Below, piece after piece: positions 37,114 to 45,580 of a DNA stretch of 64,000 nt (position 1 is its first letter; each line of letters starts with the position of its first letter). A program made the position numbers and the translations under genes. This DNA comes from Cytobacillus gottheilii (lineage in GTDB: Bacteria; Bacillota; Bacilli; Bacillales; Cytobacillaceae). Where the stretch lies: positions 3,632,708-3,696,707 of the forward strand of contig NZ_LT800494.1 in NCBI RefSeq assembly GCF_900166665.1. The letters are read 5' to 3'. The notes beneath the pieces are model-generated. The model made no database searches, had not been told where the DNA came from, and was given only the letters and a program-made list of their open reading frames with translations.

Positions 37114-37578
37114 TTATTTATCTATAACAGGCACCCAAAGCTCATTACTAGGTTGACGTTCTGGCGGATAATAACACTCAATGCAAGGCACATTAGCCAG
37201 TTCGTAGCCAGAGCTTGGAGCCCATTCTGTATATAATCCCTTCCATGCAGTGGTTATGTCAGGAAAAACTGCCCAAGTTCGATGAGAAATAATTAGGGAT
37301 TCCATATCACTTGGCACTTCACCATCGTATCTTACACCCATAAAGTATGAAAACTCATCATCTAGAATGACAGCCTCTTTTCCACAAACCCCCAACAGAC
37401 CTTCCAGCTTACATTTAGGTTTTTCCCACGACAGATTCACCAATTTCTGTACAAAGCCATCCTTTGTTGCCGTATTCCAAATCGCTGGAATTGCTTGAAA
37501 CGCTGTGCTTGTTTGAACCTGCGTTCCTCTGCCGATCAATTTTATATGAAAATCCAAATGTTCTATTCGATACTCCAT
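37114..37578 (-). CDS. GyrI-like effector-binding domain protein
   Basis: This 154-residue protein is a stand-alone AraC-effector/GyrI-like domain: MEYRIEHLDFHIKLIGRGTQ, TWAVFPDITTAWKGLYTEW and the C-terminal YYPPERQPSNELWVPV with the family's usual acidic end. Such proteins bind hydrophobic ligands or gyrase. An AGAGAGG element precedes the ATG. Confidence 0.82.
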   Translation of the reverse strand: MEYRIEHLDFHIKLIGRGTQVQTSTAFQAIPAIWNTATKDGFVQKLVNLSWEKPKCKLEGLLGVCGKEAVILDDEFSYFMGVRYDGEVPSDMESLIISHRTWAVFPDITTAWKGLYTEWAPSSGYELANVPCIECYYPPERQPSNELWVPVIDK

Positions 37579-37813
37579 TTCATTACCTCTCTTTTATTAA
37601 ATTTTGAAGAGCACCTATTTTAACTGATCAATTCTGAATATAGTCATTTAATGTTTCTCTTAAAATTATTCAAATTCCTTCTCTCATTGTGCGAACCATG
37701 ACTATTCGAGAGCTTTATTTTTTCAGGTAGTTCTTAACCGCCCCTGTCATGTTCTCATTTTTTGAGAGACCAGTTAGTCTTCTTATTAAACAAACCAGTG
37801 GTTATAAAGCCTT

Positions 37814-37842
37814 TTGACATTCATACCTCATGGGGGTATTAT
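37814..37842 (+). promoter_or_regulatory. ydhK promoter with CsoR-type operator
   Basis: TTGACA (37814-37819) and TATTAT (37837-37842) are 17 bases apart. The spacer holds ATACCTCATGGGGGTAT (37823-37839), the CsoR-type palindrome, so copper may control this gene. Apart from this, 37579-37891 holds nothing I recognise. Confidence 0.72.
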
Positions 37843-37891
37843 AAATAAAATAGCTTTTAGCTAACTAAAATGTTTGAATGGAGGAATTCAG

Positions 37892-38503
37892 TTGAACAAA
37901 TATGTATTGATAGGAATACTGACCTTACTAACAGTGTTCGGCTTATCAGCTTGCGGCGGAAGTGATGAGAATGTCTCAGATGAAAATAACGGCAGCGGCT
38001 CTCATTCACATGAAGAGATGGATGCAGTGACAGATGAAGAGTCAGATGCTCATTCTGATCATGAAGGAATGAATCATTCTGGTTCTAGTGAAGTACCAGA
38101 AGGTTTGACAGAAGCAAAAAAACCAGCCTATCCTGTTGGCAGCAAGGCGATTATCAACGCACAGCACATGGCTGGAATGAACGGTGCTGAAGCGGAAATA
38201 TCCGGTGCCTTTGATACAACAGTTTATTCTGTAACGTATACCTCAACAACCGACGGTGAATTAGTGAAAGATCATAAATGGGTAGTACATGAAGAGATTG
38301 AAAATGAGGGTTCCGCACCCTTTCAGCCTGGAGATGAAGTGGTTTTAAAGGCTGATCATATGGATGGGATGAATGGAGCAGCAGCGGTTATTGATTCTGC
38401 TGAGCACACTACAGTATATATGGTTGATTATATTGACACTGAAACGGAAGAAGCAGTTACCTATCATAAATGGGTGACAGAAGGCGAATTATCCTCGTTA
38501 TAG
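37892..38503 (+). CDS. ydhK: YdhK family lipoprotein (two DUF1541 domains)
   Basis: This 203-residue protein starts with a lipoprotein signal (LTLLTVFGLSACGGS, lipobox LSAC), has a His/Asp-rich linker (around 40-75) and two DUF1541 repeats, each with the motif HMAGMNGAEAEI or HMDGMNGAAAVI and ending DHKWV or YHKWVTE. It should be anchored on the outer face of the membrane. The start is TTG with GGAGG seven bases upstream. The Met/His content and CsoR-type operator suggest copper handling. Confidence 0.88.
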   Translation: MNKYVLIGILTLLTVFGLSACGGSDENVSDENNGSGSHSHEEMDAVTDEESDAHSDHEGMNHSGSSEVPEGLTEAKKPAYPVGSKAIINAQHMAGMNGAEAEISGAFDTTVYSVTYTSTTDGELVKDHKWVVHEEIENEGSAPFQPGDEVVLKADHMDGMNGAAAVIDSAEHTTVYMVDYIDTETEEAVTYHKWVTEGELSSL

Positions 38504-38571
38504 CCAGGGTTACAGTTAAAGAGTGCCGTTGGTATTTTTAACCCTTAAATCTTCCTGTACATCTAACATTA

Positions 38572-38606
38572 AAATAGGAACCCTTCCACTGAACGGGTTC
38601 CTATTT
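38572..38606. terminator. Bidirectional terminator between ydhK and a small ORF
   Basis: AAATAGGAACCC pairs with GGGTTCCTATTT. Confidence 0.8.
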
Positions 38607-38619
38607 CTGAAATTTTAAT

Positions 38620-38727
38620 TCATTCACCAAACACAAACAATACAAGAAAGGCAACTATAAATATTACGAGAAATAAACCTAATGCGTAAAGAAAAGATGG
38701 TTTCTTCTTTTTTAAACTTGGTTCCAT
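38620..38727 (-). CDS. 35-residue membrane peptide
   Basis: A short frame MEPSLKKKKPSFLYALG continues as one hydrophobic helix of about 20 residues and ends FVFGE. AAAAGGG is about seven bases upstream and a terminator follows. The Lys-rich start and single helix are typical of small membrane proteins. Confidence 0.45.
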   Translation of the reverse strand: MEPSLKKKKPSFLYALGLFLVIFIVAFLVLFVFGE

Positions 38728-39007
38728 AAAAACAGCCCTTTTGTACAAGTTTCATAATTTCAGCATAACATTTTCACTAGTTATTTCATTCATAAGTGCA
38801 AGTGATTTTTATTATTCTCAACAATGACCTTATTACAATATATCTTAAATCTATTAAGAAAGTTCGGTTTCGCAACATCTTCAAAATGGCGGTTTCATTT
38901 AAACATTTTAAAGAATATCTTATCCGTGACCATTCACATATTCTACAATCATGCATATTTTACCTTTTGCTTTTGATAAACGGCGCCTAACAACTCTAGA
39001 TTCCTAT

Positions 39008-39072
39008 TCATAAGCGGAGAAATTCCGGTTAATGTGTAAAAAGAGGTTAAAATGGAGGAAATAAGCGAATTA
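39008..39072. repeat. AAGCGGAG-type repeat element
   Basis: A stretch with AAGCGGAGAAATTCCGG and a partner AAATAAGCG, related to the block at 143-426. It lies directly before palindrome copy 2. The rest of 38728-39256 has no convincing gene. Confidence 0.4.
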
Positions 39073-39074
39073 AC

Positions 39075-39126
39075 GGTGCCTGACCCTCAACATGCTAAAG
39101 CTTTAACGCAGTGAGGGTCAGGCACC
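39075..39126. repeat. Dispersed palindromic repeat, copy 2
   Basis: Arms GGTGCCTGACCCTCA and TGAGGGTCAGGCACC enclose an AAAGCTTTAA core. It is almost identical to copy 3 at 39429. Confidence 0.85.
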
Positions 39127-39256
39127 AAAGTACCATACTTTCAAAATATCCTGACCAGTGATAAAATTGAATTATGTAACATTTTCCAAATAATAATACA
39201 TCCTAGGTAAACTATTATTTGGTCTTTTAGTCATTATGAGAAAGGAGTTCTAATTG

Positions 39257-39427
39257 ATGTCACTTGTTCGAATACTATCCTTATTGCTTTTTATTTTTTC
39301 GATATTAGGATTAATAGGGATCATTTTTGATAGACAATTAGTTCCTATTGCAATAAATTATATAGTCATATTCTTTTTGTCTTTAACGATTGCAATTCTT
39401 GCTTCTAATGTGAAGTATAAAAATTAA
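39257..39427 (+). CDS. 56-residue membrane protein
   Basis: A short frame starts MSLVRILSLLLFIFSILGLI and has two hydrophobic helices separated by FDRQLVPIAINY, ending NVKYKN. AAAGGAG is nine bases before the ATG, so it is probably a real small gene. It lies between two near-identical palindromes (39075 and 39429). Confidence 0.6.
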   Translation: MSLVRILSLLLFIFSILGLIGIIFDRQLVPIAINYIVIFFLSLTIAILASNVKYKN

Positions 39428-39428
39428 C

Positions 39429-39480
39429 GGTGCCTGACCCTCAACATGCTAAAGCTTTAACGCAGTGAGGGTCAGGCACC
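39429..39480. repeat. Dispersed palindromic repeat, copy 3
   Basis: Near-identical to copy 2. It begins one base after the 56-residue gene's stop codon and may end transcription of both it and znuB. Confidence 0.85.
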
Positions 39481-39537
39481 CTTTATTTCTGCAATGAAAA
39501 AAATCTGCACAAAGTGCAGATTCATTCACATGATAAT

Positions 39538-40371
39538 TTATGCCCTTTTCATACGGCCTAATCTTACCTGGCGCAGTATATATTTGAACAATGTCGTTGC
39601 AGCAAAGATGATCATTAAAATTAAGGTAATGGAAGCACCAGGCGGGGTACCTAATTCATAGGAAGCGACCAATCCGCTCAGCATGCCGGCAAGGGCGATA
39701 ACCATTCCTAAAAAAATGACCCCCATGAAGCTTTTGCTTAGCCGCAGTGAGATGGCCGCGGGCAAAATGATGATGGCCGAGACCAGCAAAGCTCCGACGA
39801 TCGGCATGATAATCGCGATCGTAACTCCTGTTAGCACATTAAACAATATGGACATCAGTTTAATAGGCAAACCAGCAGTAAAAGCTGTTTCCTCGTCAAA
39901 CGTAAGAATGTACATAGGCTTTCGAAAAATAAAATAAAGGACACCAATAATAGCTGTTAAGGCGATTAACATCCAGATTTGCTGTTCACTAATGGTCACG
40001 ATGGAACCAAATAAAAACTGTGTCATGCTCAGTGTTGCTCCACCATCGTTTAACCCCATTAAGACCAATGCCAGAGCCATTCCAGCAGACATTAATATCG
40101 CAACTGAAATTTCTGAATAGGTCCGGTACATTTGCCGTAAAAATTCTAATAAAATAGCAATAACAGCCACTACTAAAATATTGGTCCATGTAGGATTCAC
40201 ACCCATTAACAGACCAAGTGCCACACCCGCTAAAGAGATATGTGATAGAGTGTCCGCCATAAGCGATTGTCTGCGGAGAATCAAAAACAACCCTAATATG
40301 GGGGCAATGAGAGAAATTAGGATGGAAGCTTGGAAAGCTCTTTGCATGAATCCATAGAGAAACATCTCCAA
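39538..40371 (-). CDS. znuB: Zinc ABC transporter permease
   Basis: This 277-residue membrane protein belongs to the ABC-3 permease family (ZnuB/AdcB/TroC). It has about eight helices and the motif LILRRQSLMADTLSHISLAGVALG (near 27-50) used to contact the ATPase. The preferred start is TTG at 40371 (GGAGG seven bases upstream); an ATG lies two codons later. It overlaps znuC by 55 bases, and with znuA defines a zinc uptake system. Confidence 0.9.
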   Translation of the reverse strand: MEMFLYGFMQRAFQASILISLIAPILGLFLILRRQSLMADTLSHISLAGVALGLLMGVNPTWTNILVVAVIAILLEFLRQMYRTYSEISVAILMSAGMALALVLMGLNDGGATLSMTQFLFGSIVTISEQQIWMLIALTAIIGVLYFIFRKPMYILTFDEETAFTAGLPIKLMSILFNVLTGVTIAIIMPIVGALLVSAIIILPAAISLRLSKSFMGVIFLGMVIALAGMLSGLVASYELGTPPGASITLILMIIFAATTLFKYILRQVRLGRMKRA

Positions 40372-41030
40372 GGCGAGCCCTCCTTCCGCAATAACTCAAT
40401 ATGCTTATTAGCGTAATGGCGAATTTCTTCATGATCATGTGTAACCATTAGAATCCCCTTGCCATGCTCTAGGCAATTGTGTCTTAATAATTGATAAAAT
40501 TCTTCTCGGGAATGAACATCCATACCCGTAGTGGGTTCATCCAGAATAAATAGATCAGGGTCAGTTGCGAACACACGCGCAATAGAAATCCGCTGCTTTT
40601 GCCCGCCTGACAATTCCCCTATCTTTTTATGGCGCATGTCCCACATTCCAACAGATTCTAAAGAACGGCGAACATGCTCTTTGTCTGCTTGATCGAGTCG
40701 TTTAAACCATTTGCCTCTTTGATACCGTCCGGATTGAACCAGTTCCAGAACGGTACTCGGAAAACCAGCATTAAAAGAGGCAATCTGCTGTGATACATAA
40801 CCAACTACCAGCTTCTCACCGTATTGATTTTTCTTTGAAAGCTGAACCCTTCCTTTTGATGGTTTTAATAGACCCAAAATATTTCGTAAAAGCGTCGTCT
40901 TCGCTGCACCGTTTTCTCCCGTCAGCATCACAAAATCTTTTGGACCTACCACAAAAGAGATATTCTCTAATACAGGTTCTTCTTTATAATGAAAGGCGAG
41001 GTTTTCTACTTCAATATAATGCACAATCAT
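40317..41030 (-). CDS. znuC: Zinc ABC transporter ATP-binding protein
   Basis: This 237-residue ATPase has Walker A GENGAAKTT (Ala replaces the usual Gly/Ser-type residue within GENGAGKT), the Q-loop, the signature LSGGQKQRISIARV, Walker B DLFILDEPTTGMD and a switch His in MVTHDHEE. It is the partner of ZnuB. No Zur box was seen directly upstream, so it is probably transcribed from the znuA promoter through a stretch of 52-bp repeats. Confidence 0.92.
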   Translation of the reverse strand: MIVHYIEVENLAFHYKEEPVLENISFVVGPKDFVMLTGENGAAKTTLLRNILGLLKPSKGRVQLSKKNQYGEKLVVGYVSQQIASFNAGFPSTVLELVQSGRYQRGKWFKRLDQADKEHVRRSLESVGMWDMRHKKIGELSGGQKQRISIARVFATDPDLFILDEPTTGMDVHSREEFYQLLRHNCLEHGKGILMVTHDHEEIRHYANKHIELLRKEGSPWRCFSMDSCKELSKLPS

Positions 41031-41147
41031 GCGACCTTTCTTTTATGGGATTCTAGTATATTTATATTTTGACTGAGGAGGAATATGACAAATTAGGGTA
41101 GTGGTGTAACTCCCCGACTTTGGGGAGTTACTAGGGTTCGGCTGTTA

Positions 41148-41350
41148 TTAACTACCCAACTTTCGGTTTTCATGTTACTTCGGGCGTTTAAATTCCTGGT
41201 TAACTACCCATCTTACGACTTTCACCCGACTTCGGGCGTTTAAATCCTCGGTTAACTACCCATCTTACGACTTTCACCTGACTTCGAGCGTTTAAATCCT
41301 CGGTTAACTACCCATACCCCGGAATCCACTGGCCTTCAAGCGTTAGCCAG
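41148..41350. repeat. 52-bp tandem repeat, about 3.8 copies, between znuC and znuA
   Basis: Units start at 41148, 41200, 41252 and 41304, each beginning TTAACTACCC. The second and third are nearly identical; the first differs in the middle and the fourth decays after its first part. The core reads CTTCGGGCGTTTAAATCC. It is non-coding on both strands. Confidence 0.85.
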
Positions 41351-41371
41351 AATCCACGCCACCCTGCTCAA

Positions 41372-43042
41372 TTACTGAACACTCAGCTGCAAAGATTCCA
41401 GGTTTTCCCGCATTGCTTCAATATATCCTAAATCATTTTCTTCCAATTCTTTTGACAGTACTTCTAAATCAAATAATGTAGCTGTCTCTGTTCCTGTTTC
41501 GGCTGCAACTGTTTCAGCAATGCTTGAGTTGGCACCCTGCTGATAGTAGATGATTGGCACTTTATGTTCTTTTACTAAGTCTCCAATCTCTGCTATACGG
41601 GAAGGACTTGGTTCCACTTCTGTTGATAAGCCGCCAATGGCAATCTGTTCTAAATCATATCGGTCTGCTAAGTAGCCAAAAGCTTGATGCTGTACGACAA
41701 ACACACGTTTTTTTGCATCTTCTAAAGCACCTTCGTAGTCCTCATGCAATTCCTGCAATTCATTATTAAAAGCATCTGTATTTTTTTCATAGACTTCTTT
41801 TCCATCTGGATCTGCTTCGATAAGTGCATCACGGATGATTTTCACTTGCTCTTGTGCTAAAACAGGATCGAGCCAAATATGGGGATCCTTATTTTCATGA
41901 TCGTCGATTAAAACGGAAACTGTTTCTGATTCGGCATACGTATTATGATCATCATCAAGCAGGACTGCTTTTACGTCAAAGCTTTCTCCTGTATTTTTAT
42001 ATTCAAAATGATCGGTTTCCTGGCCAGAAATAGCTTCCCATTCCTCATTTTCTCCTGAGCGTGTGTACCAATGCCAATGCTGATAGTCCGTCTCAGCTTG
42101 CAGTTGGGCAACAAGGGTTACAACATCACCCGTATGATAGTGGTCTGCTAATCCAATGATCTCTACTGACTGTGCACCTTCTGCACTTTCATGTTCATGA
42201 TCGTGATTTGTTTCCTCGTCTTCACCATGACTGTGATCATGCCCAGCTTCATCACCATGCTCATGACTATGTTCTTGCCCCGCCTCATCACTATGATCAT
42301 GATTATGACCTTGCTCTTCATCGCTATGCTCATGGCCTTCTTCTTCACCGTGAGCAGGTGTTTCACCATGGTTATCAATGACAATTTTTACAGGCTCAGA
42401 CTCTGCAAGCTCTCTATGATTATCATCAAATAAGACAGCGCGTACTTCGAAATTGTCAATGGATGCTAAATATTCAAGCTCAGAGGAGAATTCATTTGGT
42501 ATTGCTACCCACTCCTCATCAGCACTTTTTCTCGTATACCAGTGCCAATGTTCAAACTCTGCACCATTATCTGTTACTGCACTTAATTTGATCATATCAC
42601 CAGTATGGTAATGTTCAGCAGCACCTTGAATTTCAATGTTTACAGGTTCTTGTTCCTCACCACCACTATGTTCATGGCTATGGGCTGATTCAACACCATC
42701 AGCTGTACGCGCAACAACTAATTTATCATTCTCAGTCGTCTCTATTAAGCTTTCAGCCCAATGTTCCATCTCTTCACTGCTATAGACAAAGACATCTGCT
42801 TCATTTACCCTTGCAACATCTTTAGCACTTGGCTCATAATGATGTGCATCTTCACCGGCAGATACCATTAGAGAGACATCTGCTCGATCTCCTGCTACTT
42901 GACGGGCAAATTCATACATCGGATAAAAGGAAGTGACAACAGATAACTTACCCTCCGTATTTTCTTCACTGTTTTCATCTGAATTTTGACAGCCATATAA
43001 AATAGTAGACATGACTAGCACCAAACCAAACCATTTTTTCAT
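41372..43042 (-). CDS. znuA: ZnuA-type zinc-binding lipoprotein with two HWHWY repeat domains
   Basis: This 556-residue lipoprotein (lipobox ending Cys18) is a cluster A-I substrate-binding protein for zinc. The N-terminal half has ASGED-like metal His in SAGEDAHHYEPSAKDV and the C-terminal half has DPHIWLDPV (near 383) and a terminal EVLS block. Between them, where ZnuA normally has a His loop, lie two copies of a domain of about 90 residues (near 134-226 and 290-380) with HYHTGD at the start and HWHWYTR in the middle, joined by a His/Glu-rich linker (about 227-289). The same domain occurs in the ZinT gene next door. A Zur box lies upstream. Confidence 0.9.
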   Translation of the reverse strand: MKKWFGLVLVMSTILYGCQNSDENSEENTEGKLSVVTSFYPMYEFARQVAGDRADVSLMVSAGEDAHHYEPSAKDVARVNEADVFVYSSEEMEHWAESLIETTENDKLVVARTADGVESAHSHEHSGGEEQEPVNIEIQGAAEHYHTGDMIKLSAVTDNGAEFEHWHWYTRKSADEEWVAIPNEFSSELEYLASIDNFEVRAVLFDDNHRELAESEPVKIVIDNHGETPAHGEEEGHEHSDEEQGHNHDHSDEAGQEHSHEHGDEAGHDHSHGEDEETNHDHEHESAEGAQSVEIIGLADHYHTGDVVTLVAQLQAETDYQHWHWYTRSGENEEWEAISGQETDHFEYKNTGESFDVKAVLLDDDHNTYAESETVSVLIDDHENKDPHIWLDPVLAQEQVKIIRDALIEADPDGKEVYEKNTDAFNNELQELHEDYEGALEDAKKRVFVVQHQAFGYLADRYDLEQIAIGGLSTEVEPSPSRIAEIGDLVKEHKVPIIYYQQGANSSIAETVAAETGTETATLFDLEVLSKELEENDLGYIEAMRENLESLQLSVQ

Positions 43043-43066
43043 TTCCTCTTTCCCTCCAACTGCATA

Positions 43067-43087
43067 AAAACGTAATAATTACGATTT
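43067..43087. promoter_or_regulatory. Zur box upstream of znuA
   Basis: CGTAATAATTACG (43071-43083) is a palindrome flanked by A/T tracts, as in Bacillus Zur sites. It lies 28 bases upstream of the znuA start. Confidence 0.85.
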
Positions 43088-43150
43088 AATGTCTAGAATT
43101 CTCCTTATTTCAACAAATTTCTATGGTGTACTCTCTTTTATCTTATAAAA

Positions 43151-44140
43151 TTAATGTGCTAACATGTCACGCACTAGACCGTCAGCATCCAAGTCGGAAG
43201 GATAGTAGGTTGGCCAATGATCCATTTCCTCTAATAGCTCTGCACGGTCATCTCCCCAATATAAATGGTAATGATGGGATTCAACCGGGAATATATTATG
43301 ATCGCTAAATTGGATAAATTGAGGCATATTTTCGGCGCCATCTGTTAATTTAAAGATAAATCGTACTCCTCTGTTCCCTTTTTCATACTGAAGAATTTCA
43401 TAGCCGTCTGACTCATATGTTCCAGAATTCTCTTGACCATTCTCATAAAAAGTGACGACGTTATCTTCAATCGTGATGGTGTCAACATCGGTTACATATC
43501 CTGTTGTGTAATACTCTTTGTATTCCTCTGCCGTCATATCTCCATGTTCAGCTTTATGTTCAAAAACAACATCTAAATCTCCAGATTCAAGATATGGATA
43601 TACAGACTGCCAATCACCTTCCCAATCTGACAATGGGCGATCCTTTACTTGCTCATCTTCAAAATAACCATTATAGATTTGTTTGCTCGCTTCATCGTTT
43701 CCGTGATGATCATCAATTACGATTGTTACAGGAGCTGATTGTGCGCTTGGATTATGGTCATCATCTAGCAAAACGGCTTTAACTTCTAATCCATTAATCT
43801 CTGCTTCAGCCGTAAATACATCTGATTCCTGTCCTTCAATACTTTCCCATTCAGCATCAGCTGATTCTCTGCTATACCAGTGCCAGTGATCATATTCCGT
43901 TTCTCCATCCTGGACAGCCGTTAACTTAATTTCATCACCAGTATGATAATGATCACCAAGGCCTTCTATTTTTACAGTTTCAGGTGCATTTTGTTGATTC
44001 GTTTCTTCATCATGTTGATGTTCCTCTTCTTCATGTACCTCTGCTTCTGTTTCCTCTGTTCCATTAACCTGGTCATTCGATCCTTGGCATGCTGCTAAAA
44101 ATAGACTTAGGAACAGCAAACTAAATAATAGTTTCCTCAT
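43151..44140 (-). CDS. zinT: ZinT-like zinc lipoprotein with an N-terminal HWHWY domain
   Basis: This 329-residue lipoprotein (lipobox LAAC, Cys18) has an acidic His-containing region, one HWHWY repeat (about 52-147, with HYHTGD and HWHWYSRESADAEW) and a ZinT domain (about 150-329, with QSVYPYLESGDLD, EYYTTGYVTDVDTI and HYHLYWGD). ZinT domains bind zinc under starvation and pass it to ZnuA. The ATG at 44140 has GAGAGG upstream. A Zur box precedes the gene. In streptococcal AdcA the ZinT and ZnuA parts are fused; here they are separate but share the repeat. Confidence 0.9.
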   Translation of the reverse strand: MRKLLFSLLFLSLFLAACQGSNDQVNGTEETEAEVHEEEEHQHDEETNQQNAPETVKIEGLGDHYHTGDEIKLTAVQDGETEYDHWHWYSRESADAEWESIEGQESDVFTAEAEINGLEVKAVLLDDDHNPSAQSAPVTIVIDDHHGNDEASKQIYNGYFEDEQVKDRPLSDWEGDWQSVYPYLESGDLDVVFEHKAEHGDMTAEEYKEYYTTGYVTDVDTITIEDNVVTFYENGQENSGTYESDGYEILQYEKGNRGVRFIFKLTDGAENMPQFIQFSDHNIFPVESHHYHLYWGDDRAELLEEMDHWPTYYPSDLDADGLVRDMLAH

Positions 44141-44173
44141 CTTTCCCTCTCCCCATCTCATATGTATTTAAAT

Positions 44174-44186
44174 CGTAATTATTACG
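44174..44186. promoter_or_regulatory. Zur box upstream of zinT
   Basis: CGTAATTATTACG within an AT-rich context, a perfect Zur-type palindrome related to the site at 43071, 34 bases before the zinT start. Confidence 0.85.
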
Positions 44187-44483
44187 TTTTAAAAATTAAC
44201 ACTTGATTACATCCTCTGTCAAGCTTTTTTAGAGGTGAAATGGTAAAAATAGCAAATTGAGAATATATGATCAAATAAGCCAGATTACAGATAGGGCCAC
44301 TTATCCTGGGAAATACACTGGCAATTCTCTATGGTCCATACCCAAATCAATATTATGTCCTGAAATGATCATTTATGTTTTTTATTCTATAAGAAGGTGC
44401 TTGAGGTATTTCCGCCTGCTGGGGTCTGTAGTAAGATAGGTAAAGACTATATGAGATATACATCTTTAGAAGGAAGGTTAGCC

Positions 44484-45323
44484 GTGAAGAAAAGAGTTAT
44501 TGATATAATTTATATTTTACTAGGTTCTTTTATTTTTGCATTAGCCGTGAATCTTTTTATTATCCCGAATGATCTAGGGGAAGGCGGAGTAACAGGTATT
44601 ACTATTATTCTATTTTACCTGTTTGAATGGGCGCCTGGGTTGGTTAGTTTAATATTAAACGGAATATTAATTATTGCAGGATATAAATTTTTAAGTAAAA
44701 TAACAACGATTTATACCATTATCGCTGTTGTTTTTCATTCCCTTTTTCTGCAGCTGACCATGTCGTGGAGCATCTCTTCAGATGAAATCATGATTAATGC
44801 CATTTTTGGAGGAATCTTTGCCGGAGTAGGGATCGGGTTAATTATCCGTGTTGGCGGCACAACGGCGGGAACTACTATTCTGGCCAGAATCACAAATAAG
44901 TATCTTGGCTGGAGCATCAGCTATGGATTATTATTTTTCGACTTGATTGTGGCGTTTTCATCCTACTTTATTATAGGTATGGAAAGTCTTATGTTTACGA
45001 TTGTAATGCTTTATATAGGAACAAAAGTAATGGAATATATCATTGAAGGAGTTAATCCAAAAAAAGCGGTTACCGTTATTTCCGAATGTCCGGATATTAT
45101 TGCACAGCAAGTAAACAGCTTAATGGACCGAGGAGTGACCGTTTTTTCCGGCCATGGCTATTACTCAAAAACATCGAAAGACATTTTATATATCGTCATC
45201 AGTAAACAGGAAGTTGTAAAATTGAAAAGAATTGTACAAAAAACTGATAAAAATGCCTTTTTGACCATCCATGATGTGCGCGATGTATTCGGTGAAGGTT
45301 TTCTGGATATCTCAAAGACGTAA
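44484..45323 (+). CDS. YitT family membrane protein (DUF2179)
   Basis: This 279-residue protein has five or six helices with the family block FIIPNDLGEGGVTGITIIL and GVGIGLIIRVGGTTAGTTI, then a cytoplasmic DUF2179 domain at the C-terminus (about 200-279, DVRDVFGEGF). I chose the GTG at 44484 because AGGAAGG is six bases upstream; upstream ATG codons in frame lack a ribosome binding site. Function is not known. Confidence 0.87.
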   Translation: MKKRVIDIIYILLGSFIFALAVNLFIIPNDLGEGGVTGITIILFYLFEWAPGLVSLILNGILIIAGYKFLSKITTIYTIIAVVFHSLFLQLTMSWSISSDEIMINAIFGGIFAGVGIGLIIRVGGTTAGTTILARITNKYLGWSISYGLLFFDLIVAFSSYFIIGMESLMFTIVMLYIGTKVMEYIIEGVNPKKAVTVISECPDIIAQQVNSLMDRGVTVFSGHGYYSKTSKDILYIVISKQEVVKLKRIVQKTDKNAFLTIHDVRDVFGEGFLDISKT

Positions 45324-45327
45324 TTGT

Positions 45328-45361
45328 AACTGCCTCCTGTCAAAAACAAATGGAGGCAGTT
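45328..45361 (+). terminator. Terminator after the YitT gene
   Basis: AACTGCCTCC pairs with GGAGGCAGTT, followed by TTAT. Confidence 0.75.
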
Positions 45362-45495
45362 TTATCTATGGCATTGTTCACTGATATTTTGCAATTAAAT
45401 CTTTGCGAGAATCTTTGTTACTAAAATCCTCCTATAGTTCTTTCCCTGCAAAGAACCCGAATATTAGCAGACAAACAAAAACTATGAAGACAAAT

Positions 45496-45539
45496 AAAAA
45501 CCCCGGAACATATCGGGAGGCCGATATTTGTTCCGGGAT
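45496..45539 (-). terminator. Terminator after the HesB-like gene
   Basis: Minus-strand stem TCCCGGAACAAATATCGG with CCGATATGTTCCGGGG, followed by TTTTTATT. Confidence 0.85.
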
Positions 45540-45580
45540 AATCAGTTGTGCATGGATCTCTTAAAAGCCATTTTACAGAT

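Noticed and set aside
38796-38990. 64-residue plus-strand ORF MQVIFIILNN
   Set aside because: No ribosome binding site, AT-rich region, no family-like features.
41148-41350. CRISPR array
   Set aside because: Units are contiguous 52-bp tandem repeats without unique spacers, and no cas genes are present.
42163-42433. Overlapping His- and Met-rich ORFs in several frames
   Set aside because: They are shadows of the His/Glu-rich linker of ZnuA, whose codons read as Met/Ile or His in other frames.
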